Positions 1 to 6,645 of a DNA stretch of 54,002 nucleotides are shown piece by piece. Every line of letters starts with the position of its first letter. The stretch's first letter is position 1. The translations under genes were made by a program, and so were the position numbers. This stretch comes from CAIWXH01 sp964555675 (GTDB lineage Bacteria > Chloroflexota > Chloroflexia > Chloroflexales > Chloroflexaceae), in the NCBI GenBank assembly GCA_964555675.1, contig CAZKTU010000015.1, positions 1 to 54,002 of the forward strand, written 5' to 3'. Under the pieces are notes generated by a model that was not told where the DNA came from, did not search any database, and saw only the letters and a program-made list of their open reading frames with translations.

Positions 1-312
1 GGCCCGCGCCGCGGGCGCAGCCTTGCGTGGGGCGGCCTTGCGCGGGGCGGCCGGGGCGGGGGCGACCTCGGCGACCGGAGCGTCGGGGCGAGGCTCTTGG
101 CCGACCCAGTAGGTATTGCGGCGCACCGTGGTGACGGCGCGCACCTGGACGCCGGGGTACTCGGTGAGATCCTCCTCGTTGACCAGGACGAGGGTGGCCT
201 TGGCGCCAAGACGCCCGGCGTAGGCCGCGATGGCGTCTTCGATCTTGTGGGCGACCGTGAGTTTGGGGTTGTCGTCGTACCACATCAGAAACGGCGGACT
301 CTTCGGGGCCAT
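1..312 (-). CDS. Hypothetical protein with basic Ala/Pro/Lys tail (3' end cut by window edge)
   Basis: I read 104 codons from an ATG at 312 down to the window edge with no stop. The N-terminal 75 residues (starting MAPKSPPFLMWYDDNPK) look like a small alpha/beta domain containing a VLVNEEDL segment and an aromatic NTYWVGQ stretch. After that the chain becomes Pro/Ala-rich with repeated APRKA units, a basic low-complexity tail of the kind that can bind nucleic acid. I do not recognise the family. It starts 14 bp after the stop of the DUF6504-like gene and so shares its LexA-boxed promoter. The inference is an SOS-induced accessory protein; its biochemical role is unknown. The true C-terminus lies outside the window. 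Confidence 0.7.
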   Translation of the reverse strand, partial: MAPKSPPFLMWYDDNPKLTVAHKIEDAIAAYAGRLGAKATLVLVNEEDLTEYPGVQVRAVTTVRRNTYWVGQEPRPDAPVAEVAPAPAAPRKAAPRKAAPAARA

Positions 313-326
313 GACCCACTTCCTCT

Positions 327-641
327 CTACCAGACGACGTGCCAGGTGCCGGCACGGAGCTCCTGAATCAGGGTGCAGCGCCGTGCGTCGGCGCAGCTGA
401 CGGCGAAGCAGCGCCGATCGACCCGCGGGTCGAAGGTGTCGCCGTAGGCTCGGCTGCGGCCCCGCTCCTCCCAGATGCGCTCGACCCGGGTGACGCGGTG
501 TAGCTCGCCGCGATGGCGGAAACGAGCGGGCAGATAGTTGTAGCGCTGTGCGCTCAGCTCGATCGGCTCGGCTGATGGGCGGGCAGGCCGCCTGAACCAG
601 CGCCAGGGCTCGGCGCTGGCGGTACGCCAGGTCAGCATCAT
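327..641 (-). CDS. DUF6504-like small protein, SOS-type promoter
   Basis: A 104-residue protein. Its second half (about residues 25-104) has the pattern I associate with DUF6504: a short beta-rich domain with RFRHRGELHRVTRVERIWEER, then CFAVSCADARRCTLIQELRAGTWHVVW. Proteins of this type are often met near Y-family polymerase or ImuB-like genes in actinobacteria, but that link is from memory and no polymerase is visible here. An in-frame TTG at 707 would lengthen it, but that codon is the -35 element of a consensus promoter. The ATG at 641, with GAGG about 8 nt upstream, is therefore preferred. It is the first gene of a transcription unit continuing into the gene at 1-312. Confidence 0.7.
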   Translation of the reverse strand: MMLTWRTASAEPWRWFRRPARPSAEPIELSAQRYNYLPARFRHRGELHRVTRVERIWEERGRSRAYGDTFDPRVDRRCFAVSCADARRCTLIQELRAGTWHVVW

Positions 642-678
642 ATGGGCCTCGCGGGGGGTGAGCTCGACTGCTGACCTG

Positions 679-707
679 ATTATAGTCGAACAGATGTTCG
701 TTGTCAA
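679..707 (-). promoter_or_regulatory. Consensus sigma70 promoter (TTGACA-N17-TATAAT)
   Basis: On the minus strand TTGACA occupies 707-702 and TATAAT 684-679, separated by exactly 17 bp, so both hexamers match consensus at optimal spacing. Transcription should start near 672, leaving a leader of about 30 nt before the ATG at 641. Confidence 0.85.
687..700. promoter_or_regulatory. LexA/SOS box (CGAAC-N4-GTTCG)
   Basis: A perfect 14-bp dyad, CGAAC AGAT GTTCG, sits inside the 17-bp spacer of the promoter at 679-707. It matches the SOS box known from Bacillus and other Gram-positive bacteria. Placement between the -35 and -10 is ideal for repression by LexA. That this organism's LexA reads this box is inferred. 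Confidence 0.75.
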
Positions 708-710
708 GGG

Positions 711-1202
711 TTATTCGAGCAGCAGCTCGCCGCTGCGCCCGCCCCGCTTGGCGGCCAGGCGGATGTCGGTGATGCGCATACCCCGGTCGATCGCCTTACA
801 CATATCGTAGATCGTCAGGGCGGCGACGCTCACGGCCGTGAGGGCCTCCATCTCGACGCCGGTCTGGCCGCGGGTGCGCACGCTGGCCTCGATCAGCAGG
901 GCGCCGGCCTGCTGGTCGGGCTCGATGGTCACACTGGCCTGGGTGAGCAGCAGGGTATGGCAGAGGGGGATGAGCTCGGGGGTGCGTTTGGCCGCCATGA
1001 TCCCCGCGACGCGAGCCACGGCCAGGACATCGCCCTTGGGCATGCCGCCGGCGACAATGCGCGCCAGAGTCTCGGGCTGCATAAGCACCGTACCCCGGGC
1101 AATCGCCTCGCGCTGAGTCTCCGCTTTTGCCCCAACATCGACCATATGTGCGCGTCCCTGATCGTCTAGATGGGTCAGGGGCGCATCTTCATGTTCGCTC
1201 AT
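711..1202 (-). CDS. moaC: Cyclic pyranopterin monophosphate synthase MoaC
   Basis: MoaC converts the 3',8-cyclo-GTP product of MoaA into cyclic pyranopterin monophosphate, the second step of molybdenum cofactor synthesis, as a cytosolic hexamer. The 163-residue protein has the usual length. The family signatures are visible: the GGMPKGDVLAVARVAGI segment with the catalytic Lys (K56), LIPLCHTLLLT with His82, and the C-terminal GVEMEALTAVSVAALTIYDMCKA helix. A longer start at 1217 is possible, but the ATG at 1202 has GGAG 12 nt upstream and gives the standard N-terminus. No other moa gene is nearby. A weak promoter (TTGACA-N18-TTTACA, minus strand) can be placed at 1322-1293. Confidence 0.97.
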   Translation of the reverse strand: MSEHEDAPLTHLDDQGRAHMVDVGAKAETQREAIARGTVLMQPETLARIVAGGMPKGDVLAVARVAGIMAAKRTPELIPLCHTLLLTQASVTIEPDQQAGALLIEASVRTRGQTGVEMEALTAVSVAALTIYDMCKAIDRGMRITDIRLAAKRGGRSGELLLE

Positions 1203-1292
1203 ACAATGCTGCTCCATTTATATGTATCTCAAACCCTGCCCATTGTACCTGAGGGCCTGCGTCTCATGTTTGCGACAGTGAGTCGGAGGCTG

Positions 1293-1322
1293 TGTAAAGT
1301 TTACATAAGAAAAATATGTCAA
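1293..1322 (-). promoter_or_regulatory. Possible moaC promoter
   Basis: On the minus strand TTGACA (1322-1317) is followed after 18 bp by TTTACA. The -35 is consensus and the -10 is poor. It lies in an AT-rich stretch unlike the surrounding GC-rich DNA and points at moaC about 90 bp away. Confidence 0.35.
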
Positions 1323-1351
1323 GATCTCGCGCAATAATCGCCGGAAAATGC

Positions 1352-1380
1352 TTGAAATGGGGGTGTGAGTGGTATATAAT
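1352..1380 (+). promoter_or_regulatory. Promoter of the dcw operon
   Basis: TTGAAA (1352-1357) and TATAAT (1375-1380) are separated by exactly 17 bp. The predicted start point near 1387 is just upstream of the MraZ boxes. This is the only strong plus-strand promoter seen before mraZ. Confidence 0.8.
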
Positions 1381-1390
1381 AGGGCCATTG

Positions 1391-1420
1391 GTGGGGGAAA
1401 GTGGGGGAAAGTGGGGAAAT
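1391..1420 (+). promoter_or_regulatory. MraZ-binding boxes (three 10-bp GTGGG repeats)
   Basis: Three consecutive 10-bp units begin GTGGGGGAAA, GTGGGGGAAA and GTGGGGAAAT. MraZ is known to bind short TGGG-type direct repeats spaced by one helical turn upstream of its own gene. Their position immediately after the predicted start point suggests autorepression of the whole operon. Confidence 0.85.
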
Positions 1421-1423
1421 CGC

Positions 1424-1449
1424 ACAGACGTTCGAAAAGAAACGTCTGT
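1424..1449 (+). other. Inverted repeat in the mraZ leader
   Basis: Nine-base arms ACAGACGTT (1424-1432) and AACGTCTGT (1441-1449) flank an 8-nt loop. The hairpin lies between the MraZ boxes and the mraZ start codon and ends close to the AGGGCGG ribosome-binding site, so it could affect translation of mraZ. Confidence 0.55.
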
Positions 1450-1463
1450 CACCAGGGCGGCAC

Positions 1464-1895
1464 GTGTTTCTCGGCGAGTTCGAACACACCATCGACGACA
1501 AAGGGCGCGTGGCGATCCCGGCCCGCTTCCGCGAGGAGTTGGGCGAGCGCTTCGTGCTGACACGTGGGTTCGAGCAATGCCTCCAGGCCTTTCCCCGCTC
1601 GATGTGGGAGAACCTTTCCGAGAAGGTCGACCGGCTGCCGATCGGCAGCCCCCAAGCCCGCAACATGCGCCGCATCCTCTTCTCGCCCGCCGCCGAGGTC
1701 GAGATCGACCGCCAGGGGCGCATCCTGATCCCCCAGGGCCTGCGCGAGTACGCGGGCCTCGCCGAGGAGGTGCTGATCACCGGCATGAATACCTACTTCG
1801 AGCTCTGGTCCGGCGAGCGCTGGCGGACCCTGCAAGACGAGCTCAGCGGCAGCGGCGCCGCCATCGCCGAGCAGATGGCGGAGCTGGGCATCTAG
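1464..1895 (+). CDS. mraZ: Transcriptional regulator MraZ
   Basis: MraZ is the AbrB-fold DNA-binding regulator that heads division/cell-wall clusters and represses its own operon. The 143-residue product has the usual length and two SpoVT/AbrB-like halves: FLGEFEHTIDDKGRVAIPARFREEL at the N-terminus and EVEIDRQGRILIPQGLREYAG near residue 80. An in-frame GTG at 1401 exists but falls inside the MraZ boxes. The GTG at 1464 gives the canonical MFLGEF start and has AGGGCGG upstream. It is followed directly by rsmH, whose GTG abuts its stop codon. Confidence 0.95.
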   Translation: MFLGEFEHTIDDKGRVAIPARFREELGERFVLTRGFEQCLQAFPRSMWENLSEKVDRLPIGSPQARNMRRILFSPAAEVEIDRQGRILIPQGLREYAGLAEEVLITGMNTYFELWSGERWRTLQDELSGSGAAIAEQMAELGI

Positions 1896-2831
1896 GTGGT
1901 CTTTCCCTTCCAGCACGTCTCGGTGCTCCCTACAGAGGTGCTGGAGGCCCTGGCCCCGCGGCCGGGGGGGGTCTATCTCGACGGGACGCTGGGGGGCGGC
2001 GGGCACGCGGCGGCGGTGCTCACGGCGGCCCAGCCGGGCGGCAGACTGCTCGGCATCGACGCCGACCCGGCGGCCCTGGCGGCGGCCCAGGCCAGGCTCA
2101 CCGGGGCGGGGTTGCCGGCGGCGAGTTTCATGCTTCACCACGGGCGCTTCGGCGATATGGCCGCCATCGCGCAGGTTTACGGCCTTCAGGAGGTTGACGG
2201 TATTCTACTCGACCTGGGCGTCTCATCCTATCAGCTCGACACACCCGCCCGGGGTTTCAGTTTCGCCGCAGACGGCCCGCTGGATATGCGGCTCGACCCG
2301 ACCCGCGGCCCCACGGCCGCCGACCTGGTCAACGGCCTCGACGAAGTCTCGCTGGCAGACCTGATTTATCGCTACGGCGAAGAGCGCGGCTCGCGGCGGA
2401 TCGCCCGCCTGGTCGTCGAGCGGCGGGGGCAGACCCCCTTCACCGGCACGGCCGACCTGGCCGCCCTGGTGGCCCGGGCGGTGGGGCGCGGCGGGCGCGA
2501 CCGCATCCACCCGGCGACGCGCACCTTTCAGGCCCTGCGTATTGCCGTCAACGGCGAGCTGGCCCAGCTCGAGGCGGCCCTCCCCCAGGCAGTTGCGCTG
2601 CTGAGGCCAGGGGGGCGGCTGGCGGTCATTAGTTTTCACTCGCTGGAGGATCGGATCGTCAAGCTGTTCTTTCGCGCGGAGTCGGGCTACGGCGGCAGCA
2701 TGAATGAGCAGACGCCCCGCCTGAGCATCCTGACGAGAAAGCCCCTTGAGGCCGGCGACGAGGAGCTGGCGCGCAACCCGCGGGCCCGCAGTGCGAAGCT
2801 CAGGGTTGCTGAGCGGCTGGAAACGGTGTAG
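1896..2831 (+). CDS. rsmH: 16S rRNA (cytosine(1402)-N(4))-methyltransferase RsmH
   Basis: RsmH (MraW) N4-methylates C1402 of 16S rRNA using S-adenosylmethionine. The 311-residue protein is of normal size. It shows HVSVLPTEVLEAL, the SAM-binding LDGTLGGGGHAAAVL, GILLDLGVSSYQLD, and the C-terminal ISFHSLEDRIVK and NPRARSAKLRVAER segments, all family signatures. The GTG start follows the mraZ stop with no gap, so translation is probably coupled. Confidence 0.97.
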   Translation: MVFPFQHVSVLPTEVLEALAPRPGGVYLDGTLGGGGHAAAVLTAAQPGGRLLGIDADPAALAAAQARLTGAGLPAASFMLHHGRFGDMAAIAQVYGLQEVDGILLDLGVSSYQLDTPARGFSFAADGPLDMRLDPTRGPTAADLVNGLDEVSLADLIYRYGEERGSRRIARLVVERRGQTPFTGTADLAALVARAVGRGGRDRIHPATRTFQALRIAVNGELAQLEAALPQAVALLRPGGRLAVISFHSLEDRIVKLFFRAESGYGGSMNEQTPRLSILTRKPLEAGDEELARNPRARSAKLRVAERLETV

Positions 2832-2843
2832 GAGGAGAGCTCT

Positions 2844-3248
2844 ATGGCCGTCAACACACAACGCATCTCACCAATCGAGGGCGCGCGGGCACGCCGCCTG
2901 GCCTTGCCGCGCTACCTCCGCCTCGACGGCAGCCGCTACCTGCTCGGGCTGGTGCTGATCCTCAGCCTGATGAGCCTGATTGTCTTGGCCCAGACCGGCG
3001 TAGTGGCGACGCGGGGCTACGCCATCTCGAACCTCGAGGACCAGAAGACGGCCCTGATGCGCGAGCGGACCGTGCTGCAAGAGCGCCAGGCCCGCGCCCA
3101 GTCCCTCGAGCAGATCCGCCGGCGCGCCGAGCAGATTGGCCTGCGCCCGATGCAGCCCGAGCAGGCCCGCTACCTCGAGGTGCCGGTCCTCGACGCCGCG
3201 AGCGCCGCGCCGGCCGGGCCGCCGGTGCCGGCCCCGGAGACACCGTAG
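2844..3248 (+). CDS. ftsL: FtsL-like divisome protein
   Basis: A 134-residue bitopic protein with a short basic cytoplasmic N-terminus, one membrane helix (about residues 34-55) and an extracytoplasmic coiled coil of ISNLEDQKTALMRERTVLQERQARAQSLEQIRRRAEQ type. A Pro/Ala-rich tail follows. This is the architecture of FtsL, which pairs with FtsB/DivIC and FtsQ at the septum. Sequence conservation in this family is low, so the name rests on architecture and position between rsmH and the transpeptidase gene. A strong AGGAGGAG ribosome-binding site precedes the ATG. Confidence 0.8.
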   Translation: MAVNTQRISPIEGARARRLALPRYLRLDGSRYLLGLVLILSLMSLIVLAQTGVVATRGYAISNLEDQKTALMRERTVLQERQARAQSLEQIRRRAEQIGLRPMQPEQARYLEVPVLDAASAAPAGPPVPAPETP

Positions 3249-3249
3249 G

Positions 3250-5052
3250 ATGGCGACGCGCACCACAACCAGACTGAACCCCCCAGCAGCCGCCGCGCCA
3301 GCCCGCGTGCGGCTCTCGCGCTGGCGGATCAACGCGGTGCTGCTGCTCTGCATGCTGCTGGTGGCCCGGGTCGTCCTGCGCCTTGGCGAGCTCCAGGTGG
3401 TGCGCCACGAAGAGCTGCGGGCCAAGGCCTTCGCCGAGATCGACCAGGAGATCACCCTGCAGCCGACCCGCGGGGTGATCACCGACCGCCTGGGCAATGT
3501 GCTGGCGATGGACGTCGACCGCGAGAGCCTGTGGGTCATCCCCGCCCAGGTCGACCAGGAGCGCGCCCCGCGCGTGGCCCTGACCCTGGCGGCTCTGGTG
3601 GGCGAGAACCCGCAAGAGATTCTGGCCGCCCTCACCGATACCGAGCACTACTGGCTGCCGATCGCCCGCTGGCTCGAGCCCAAGGTGGCCGAGCAGATCG
3701 AGACCCTCGACGAGCCGGGCCTGCGCCTGGTCTACGAGCCGCGCCGGGTCTACCCCCAGGGGGCCTTCGCCGCCCACCTGATCGGCGCGGTCAACGCCGA
3801 GGGCGGGATCAGCGGCATCGAGCTGTTCTTCGACGAGCAGCTCAAAGGGGTGAGCGGCACCCTGCAGGCCGAGTTCGACGGGGCCCGCAAGCCGATCGCC
3901 ATCGCGCCCTCGCACACGGTGCCGCCGCGCAATGGCGCCCAGATCCAGACCACGATCGACCCGCTGATCCAGTATGTCATCGAGCGCGAGCTGAAGAAGG
4001 CCGTCGAGGAGCATAGCGCCGACGGCGGCTCGATCATCGTGATGGACCCGCGCTCGGGGGCCATTCGCGGCATGGCCTCGTGGCCGCCCTTCGACCCGAA
4101 CAACTACGGCGCCTATCCGCAGGATGTCTACGGGCGCAACCCCGCGGTCAGCAACCTCTACGAGCCCGGCAGCACCTTCAAGATGATCACGGTCGCGGCG
4201 GGCCTGCAGAGCCGGGCCTTCACCGCCGATACGCAGGTCAACGATACGGGCGTGATCTTCCGCTACGACCAGTCGCTCTCGAACTGGAACAGCGGGGCCA
4301 ACGGCATGATCGACCCGGCCGGGGTGATCTACTTCTCGAGCAACGTCGGCGCCCTGCAGCTGAACGAGCTGACCGGACCCGAGCGCTTCTACAAGAGCCT
4401 GGAGGACTTCGGCTTCGGCAGGCCCACCGGCATCGAGCTGGGCGGCGAGGAGCTGGGGATTATCAATTCGTGGGGCTCGCCGACCTACAACGATCTGAAC
4501 TTTCTCACCAACGCCTATGGCCAGGGCATCTCGGTGACGCCCCTGCAGATGGTGCAGGCGGCCGCGGCGATCGCCAACGACGGCGTCATGATGAAGCCCT
4601 ATATCGTCGAGCGGCGCTGCGAGGGCGAGACCTGCACGGACACCGAGCCCGTGGTGACCGGCCGCCCGATCGAGCAGGGCGTGGCCTGGACGGTCAGGCG
4701 CATGATGGTTAACTCGGCCAACCACTATGCGCCGGTGGTGTGGGGCCCGCGCTCGGGCAACTATAGCGACCAGTGGCTGGTGCCCGGCTACCAGGTGGCC
4801 GCCAAGACCGGCACCTCGAGCATCCCGATCGAGGGCGGCGGCTACGACCCGAACTACACGATCGGCTCGGTGCTGGGCTTCGCCCCGGCCGAGGGCGCCC
4901 ACTATGTGGTGCTGGTCAAGATCGACCGGCCCAAAGACGATATCTGGGGCGTCGGCACGGCCATCCCGGTCTTCTACACCGTGATGGACGAGCTGATGCG
5001 CTATGAGCGGATACCCCCCGACCCGGCCCTCGTCAGCCCGGGCCAGGAATAA
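3250..5052 (+). CDS. ftsI: Division-type penicillin-binding protein 2 (FtsI/PBP class B)
   Basis: A 600-residue class B transpeptidase that cross-links septal peptidoglycan outside the membrane. It has a basic N-terminus, a single membrane anchor (about residues 27-46), a dimerisation domain containing PTRGVITDRLGNVLA, and the transpeptidase domain. Active-site motifs are present: STFK with nucleophile Ser308, SSN at 363-365, and KTG at 519-521. No PASTA domains follow. The ATG at 3250 overlaps the end of ftsL closely and gives the expected N-terminus. An in-frame upstream ATG at 3136 would lie inside ftsL and is not needed. murE, which normally follows, is absent. Confidence 0.95.
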   Translation: MATRTTTRLNPPAAAAPARVRLSRWRINAVLLLCMLLVARVVLRLGELQVVRHEELRAKAFAEIDQEITLQPTRGVITDRLGNVLAMDVDRESLWVIPAQVDQERAPRVALTLAALVGENPQEILAALTDTEHYWLPIARWLEPKVAEQIETLDEPGLRLVYEPRRVYPQGAFAAHLIGAVNAEGGISGIELFFDEQLKGVSGTLQAEFDGARKPIAIAPSHTVPPRNGAQIQTTIDPLIQYVIERELKKAVEEHSADGGSIIVMDPRSGAIRGMASWPPFDPNNYGAYPQDVYGRNPAVSNLYEPGSTFKMITVAAGLQSRAFTADTQVNDTGVIFRYDQSLSNWNSGANGMIDPAGVIYFSSNVGALQLNELTGPERFYKSLEDFGFGRPTGIELGGEELGIINSWGSPTYNDLNFLTNAYGQGISVTPLQMVQAAAAIANDGVMMKPYIVERRCEGETCTDTEPVVTGRPIEQGVAWTVRRMMVNSANHYAPVVWGPRSGNYSDQWLVPGYQVAAKTGTSSIPIEGGGYDPNYTIGSVLGFAPAEGAHYVVLVKIDRPKDDIWGVGTAIPVFYTVMDELMRYERIPPDPALVSPGQE

Positions 5053-5106
5053 CCGGCAGCGCTCAGCTGCTTGTCACCAGGGACAGCGGAAGTGGATTAG
5101 AGGAGG

Positions 5107-5117
5107 AATGCTATAAT
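5107..5117 (+). promoter_or_regulatory. Extended -10 promoter before murF
   Basis: TGC-TATAAT (TATAAT at 5112-5117, TG at 5109-5110) lies in the 111-bp gap between the transpeptidase gene and murF, with no good -35. It would give murF-ftsZ an internal promoter. Confidence 0.5.
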
Positions 5118-5163
5118 TGCCCCCGGTTAACCCCCCCGGAATGTGGGAAACGCGGAGGGTAAG

Positions 5164-6642
5164 GTGCTTAGACTGAGCGAAGTGCTCTACGGTGTGCAGC
5201 CGCGATCGTCGCGCCAGCTGCCCCACCTGCCGCCTCAATGGCAGGCTGTGGGCCTCGGCGAGGTGGCGACCGACTCGCGGGAGGTCGAGCCCAACGGGCT
5301 CTTTGTCGCCCTCACGGGCGAGCGCACCGACGGACATAATTTTCTGGCCGATGTGATCGCGCGCGGCGCACGGGGGGCTCTGGTCACCCGCGCGGCCGTC
5401 GAGGCCCGGAGCGAGGCCCTGAGCGGCGCAAGCCGCCCCTGGGCCATCGTCGACCCGGCCTCCGGCGAGGGGCTCTCTGCGGCGCCCCCCGATGCGTGCC
5501 TCCTCATCGCCGTAGACGACCCGCTGATGGCAGTCCAGCGGCTGGCCGTCTACCATCGCAGACAGCTCGCGCCGACCGTTGTTGGTATCACCGGCAGCGT
5601 GGGCAAGACCTCTACCAAAGAGGTCGTGGCGGCAGTCTTGAGCCGCCGGTTCCGAACCTTAAAAAGCAGTCGAAGTTATAACAGTGAGGCCACACTCCCG
5701 ACGAGTCTGCTCCGGCTCACCCCCGACCACGAGGTCGCGGTGCTGGAGATGGGCATGTGGGCGCCGGGCGAGATCCGCTTTCTGGCTGATATCGCCCGGC
5801 CCCAGGTCGGGATCGTCACCAACGTCGGCCCTTCTCACCTCGAGCGTATGGGCAGCCTCGAGGCCATTGCCCACGCCAAGGCCGAGCTGCCCGAGTCGCT
5901 GCCGAGTGACGGCTGGTGCATCCTCAACGCCGATGACCCACGGGTCGCGGCGATGGCCGCCCGCACCAGGGCCAGGGTCTTCACCTACGGTCTCGCCCCG
6001 GGGGCCGACCTGCGGGCCGAGGCGATCGAGAGTTTCGGCCTCGGCGGGATCGCCTTCGAGGCCCACTGCGCCGGCGCATCGGTGCCCTTGCGTCTGCCCA
6101 TGATCGGCAGGCACAGCGTCTACACGGCCCTGGCCGCCATCAGCGCCGGACTAGTGCTCGATCTCAGCTGGCACGAGATCGTCGAGGGGCTCGGTGACCC
6201 GGCAGCGCAAATCCGCGTCAACATCGTAGCGATCCCTGGCGGGGTGACTATCATCGACGACACCTACAATGCCGCCCCCGCCTCGGCCCGCGCCGCCCTC
6301 GAGTTGCTGGCCGATCTCCCTGGCCGTAAGCTTGCAGTGCTGGGCGACATGCTCGAGCTCGGAGCCGTCGAGGCCGAGGCTCACCACGAGGTGGGCCGCC
6401 AGGCCGCGGGGATCGCCGCGGCTCTGGTCACCGTCGGGCCCCGCGGCCGCTGGATCGCCGAGGCCGCCCGCGCGGCGGGGCTGCCGGCAGGCCGGATCGT
6501 GGCCTGCGCGACCAACGAAGAGGCGGTCGCCGCTCTCGGGCCCCTGCTCCAGCAGGGCGACTACGTCCTGGTCAAGGGCTCTCGCGGGATGGAGATGGAG
6601 CGCATCGTTTCGGCACTACGTCGTCGCCAGGAAGAGGAGTGA
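5164..6642 (+). CDS. murF: UDP-MurNAc-tripeptide--D-Ala-D-Ala ligase MurF
   Basis: MurF adds D-Ala-D-Ala to UDP-MurNAc-tripeptide in an ATP-dependent step, completing the cytoplasmic pentapeptide precursor. The 492-residue product shows the N-terminal TDSREVEPNGLFVAL segment, the P-loop GITGSVGKTSTKE (Gly144-Ser150), NVGPSHLERMGS in the central domain, and DDTYNAAPASARAAL plus LAVLGDMLELG in the C-terminal domain. The GTG at 5164 is 4 nt after GGAGGG. The GTG at 5143 is an alternative that adds seven residues. It is preceded by the only sizeable gap in the front half of the operon. Confidence 0.96.
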   Translation: MLRLSEVLYGVQPRSSRQLPHLPPQWQAVGLGEVATDSREVEPNGLFVALTGERTDGHNFLADVIARGARGALVTRAAVEARSEALSGASRPWAIVDPASGEGLSAAPPDACLLIAVDDPLMAVQRLAVYHRRQLAPTVVGITGSVGKTSTKEVVAAVLSRRFRTLKSSRSYNSEATLPTSLLRLTPDHEVAVLEMGMWAPGEIRFLADIARPQVGIVTNVGPSHLERMGSLEAIAHAKAELPESLPSDGWCILNADDPRVAAMAARTRARVFTYGLAPGADLRAEAIESFGLGGIAFEAHCAGASVPLRLPMIGRHSVYTALAAISAGLVLDLSWHEIVEGLGDPAAQIRVNIVAIPGGVTIIDDTYNAAPASARAALELLADLPGRKLAVLGDMLELGAVEAEAHHEVGRQAAGIAAALVTVGPRGRWIAEAARAAGLPAGRIVACATNEEAVAALGPLLQQGDYVLVKGSRGMEMERIVSALRRRQEEE

Positions 6643-6645
6643 CCC

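Noticed and set aside
97..366. Plus-strand ORF of 89 codons at the left edge
   Set aside because: It lies antisense to the minus-strand gene at 1-312, which has operon context, a good start and typical codon use.
642..707. N-terminal extension of the DUF6504-like gene from a TTG at 707
   Set aside because: The TTG is the first base triplet of a consensus -35, and the extension covers the SOS box and -10. It cannot be in the mRNA.
1401..1463. Longer mraZ from GTG at 1401
   Set aside because: The extra codons are the MraZ boxes and leader hairpin; the family start MFLGEF is at 1464.
3136..3249. Longer transpeptidase from ATG at 3136
   Set aside because: The extra 38 residues are Arg/Pro/Ser-rich, lie wholly inside ftsL and are unlike the family; the ATG at 3250 is well placed.
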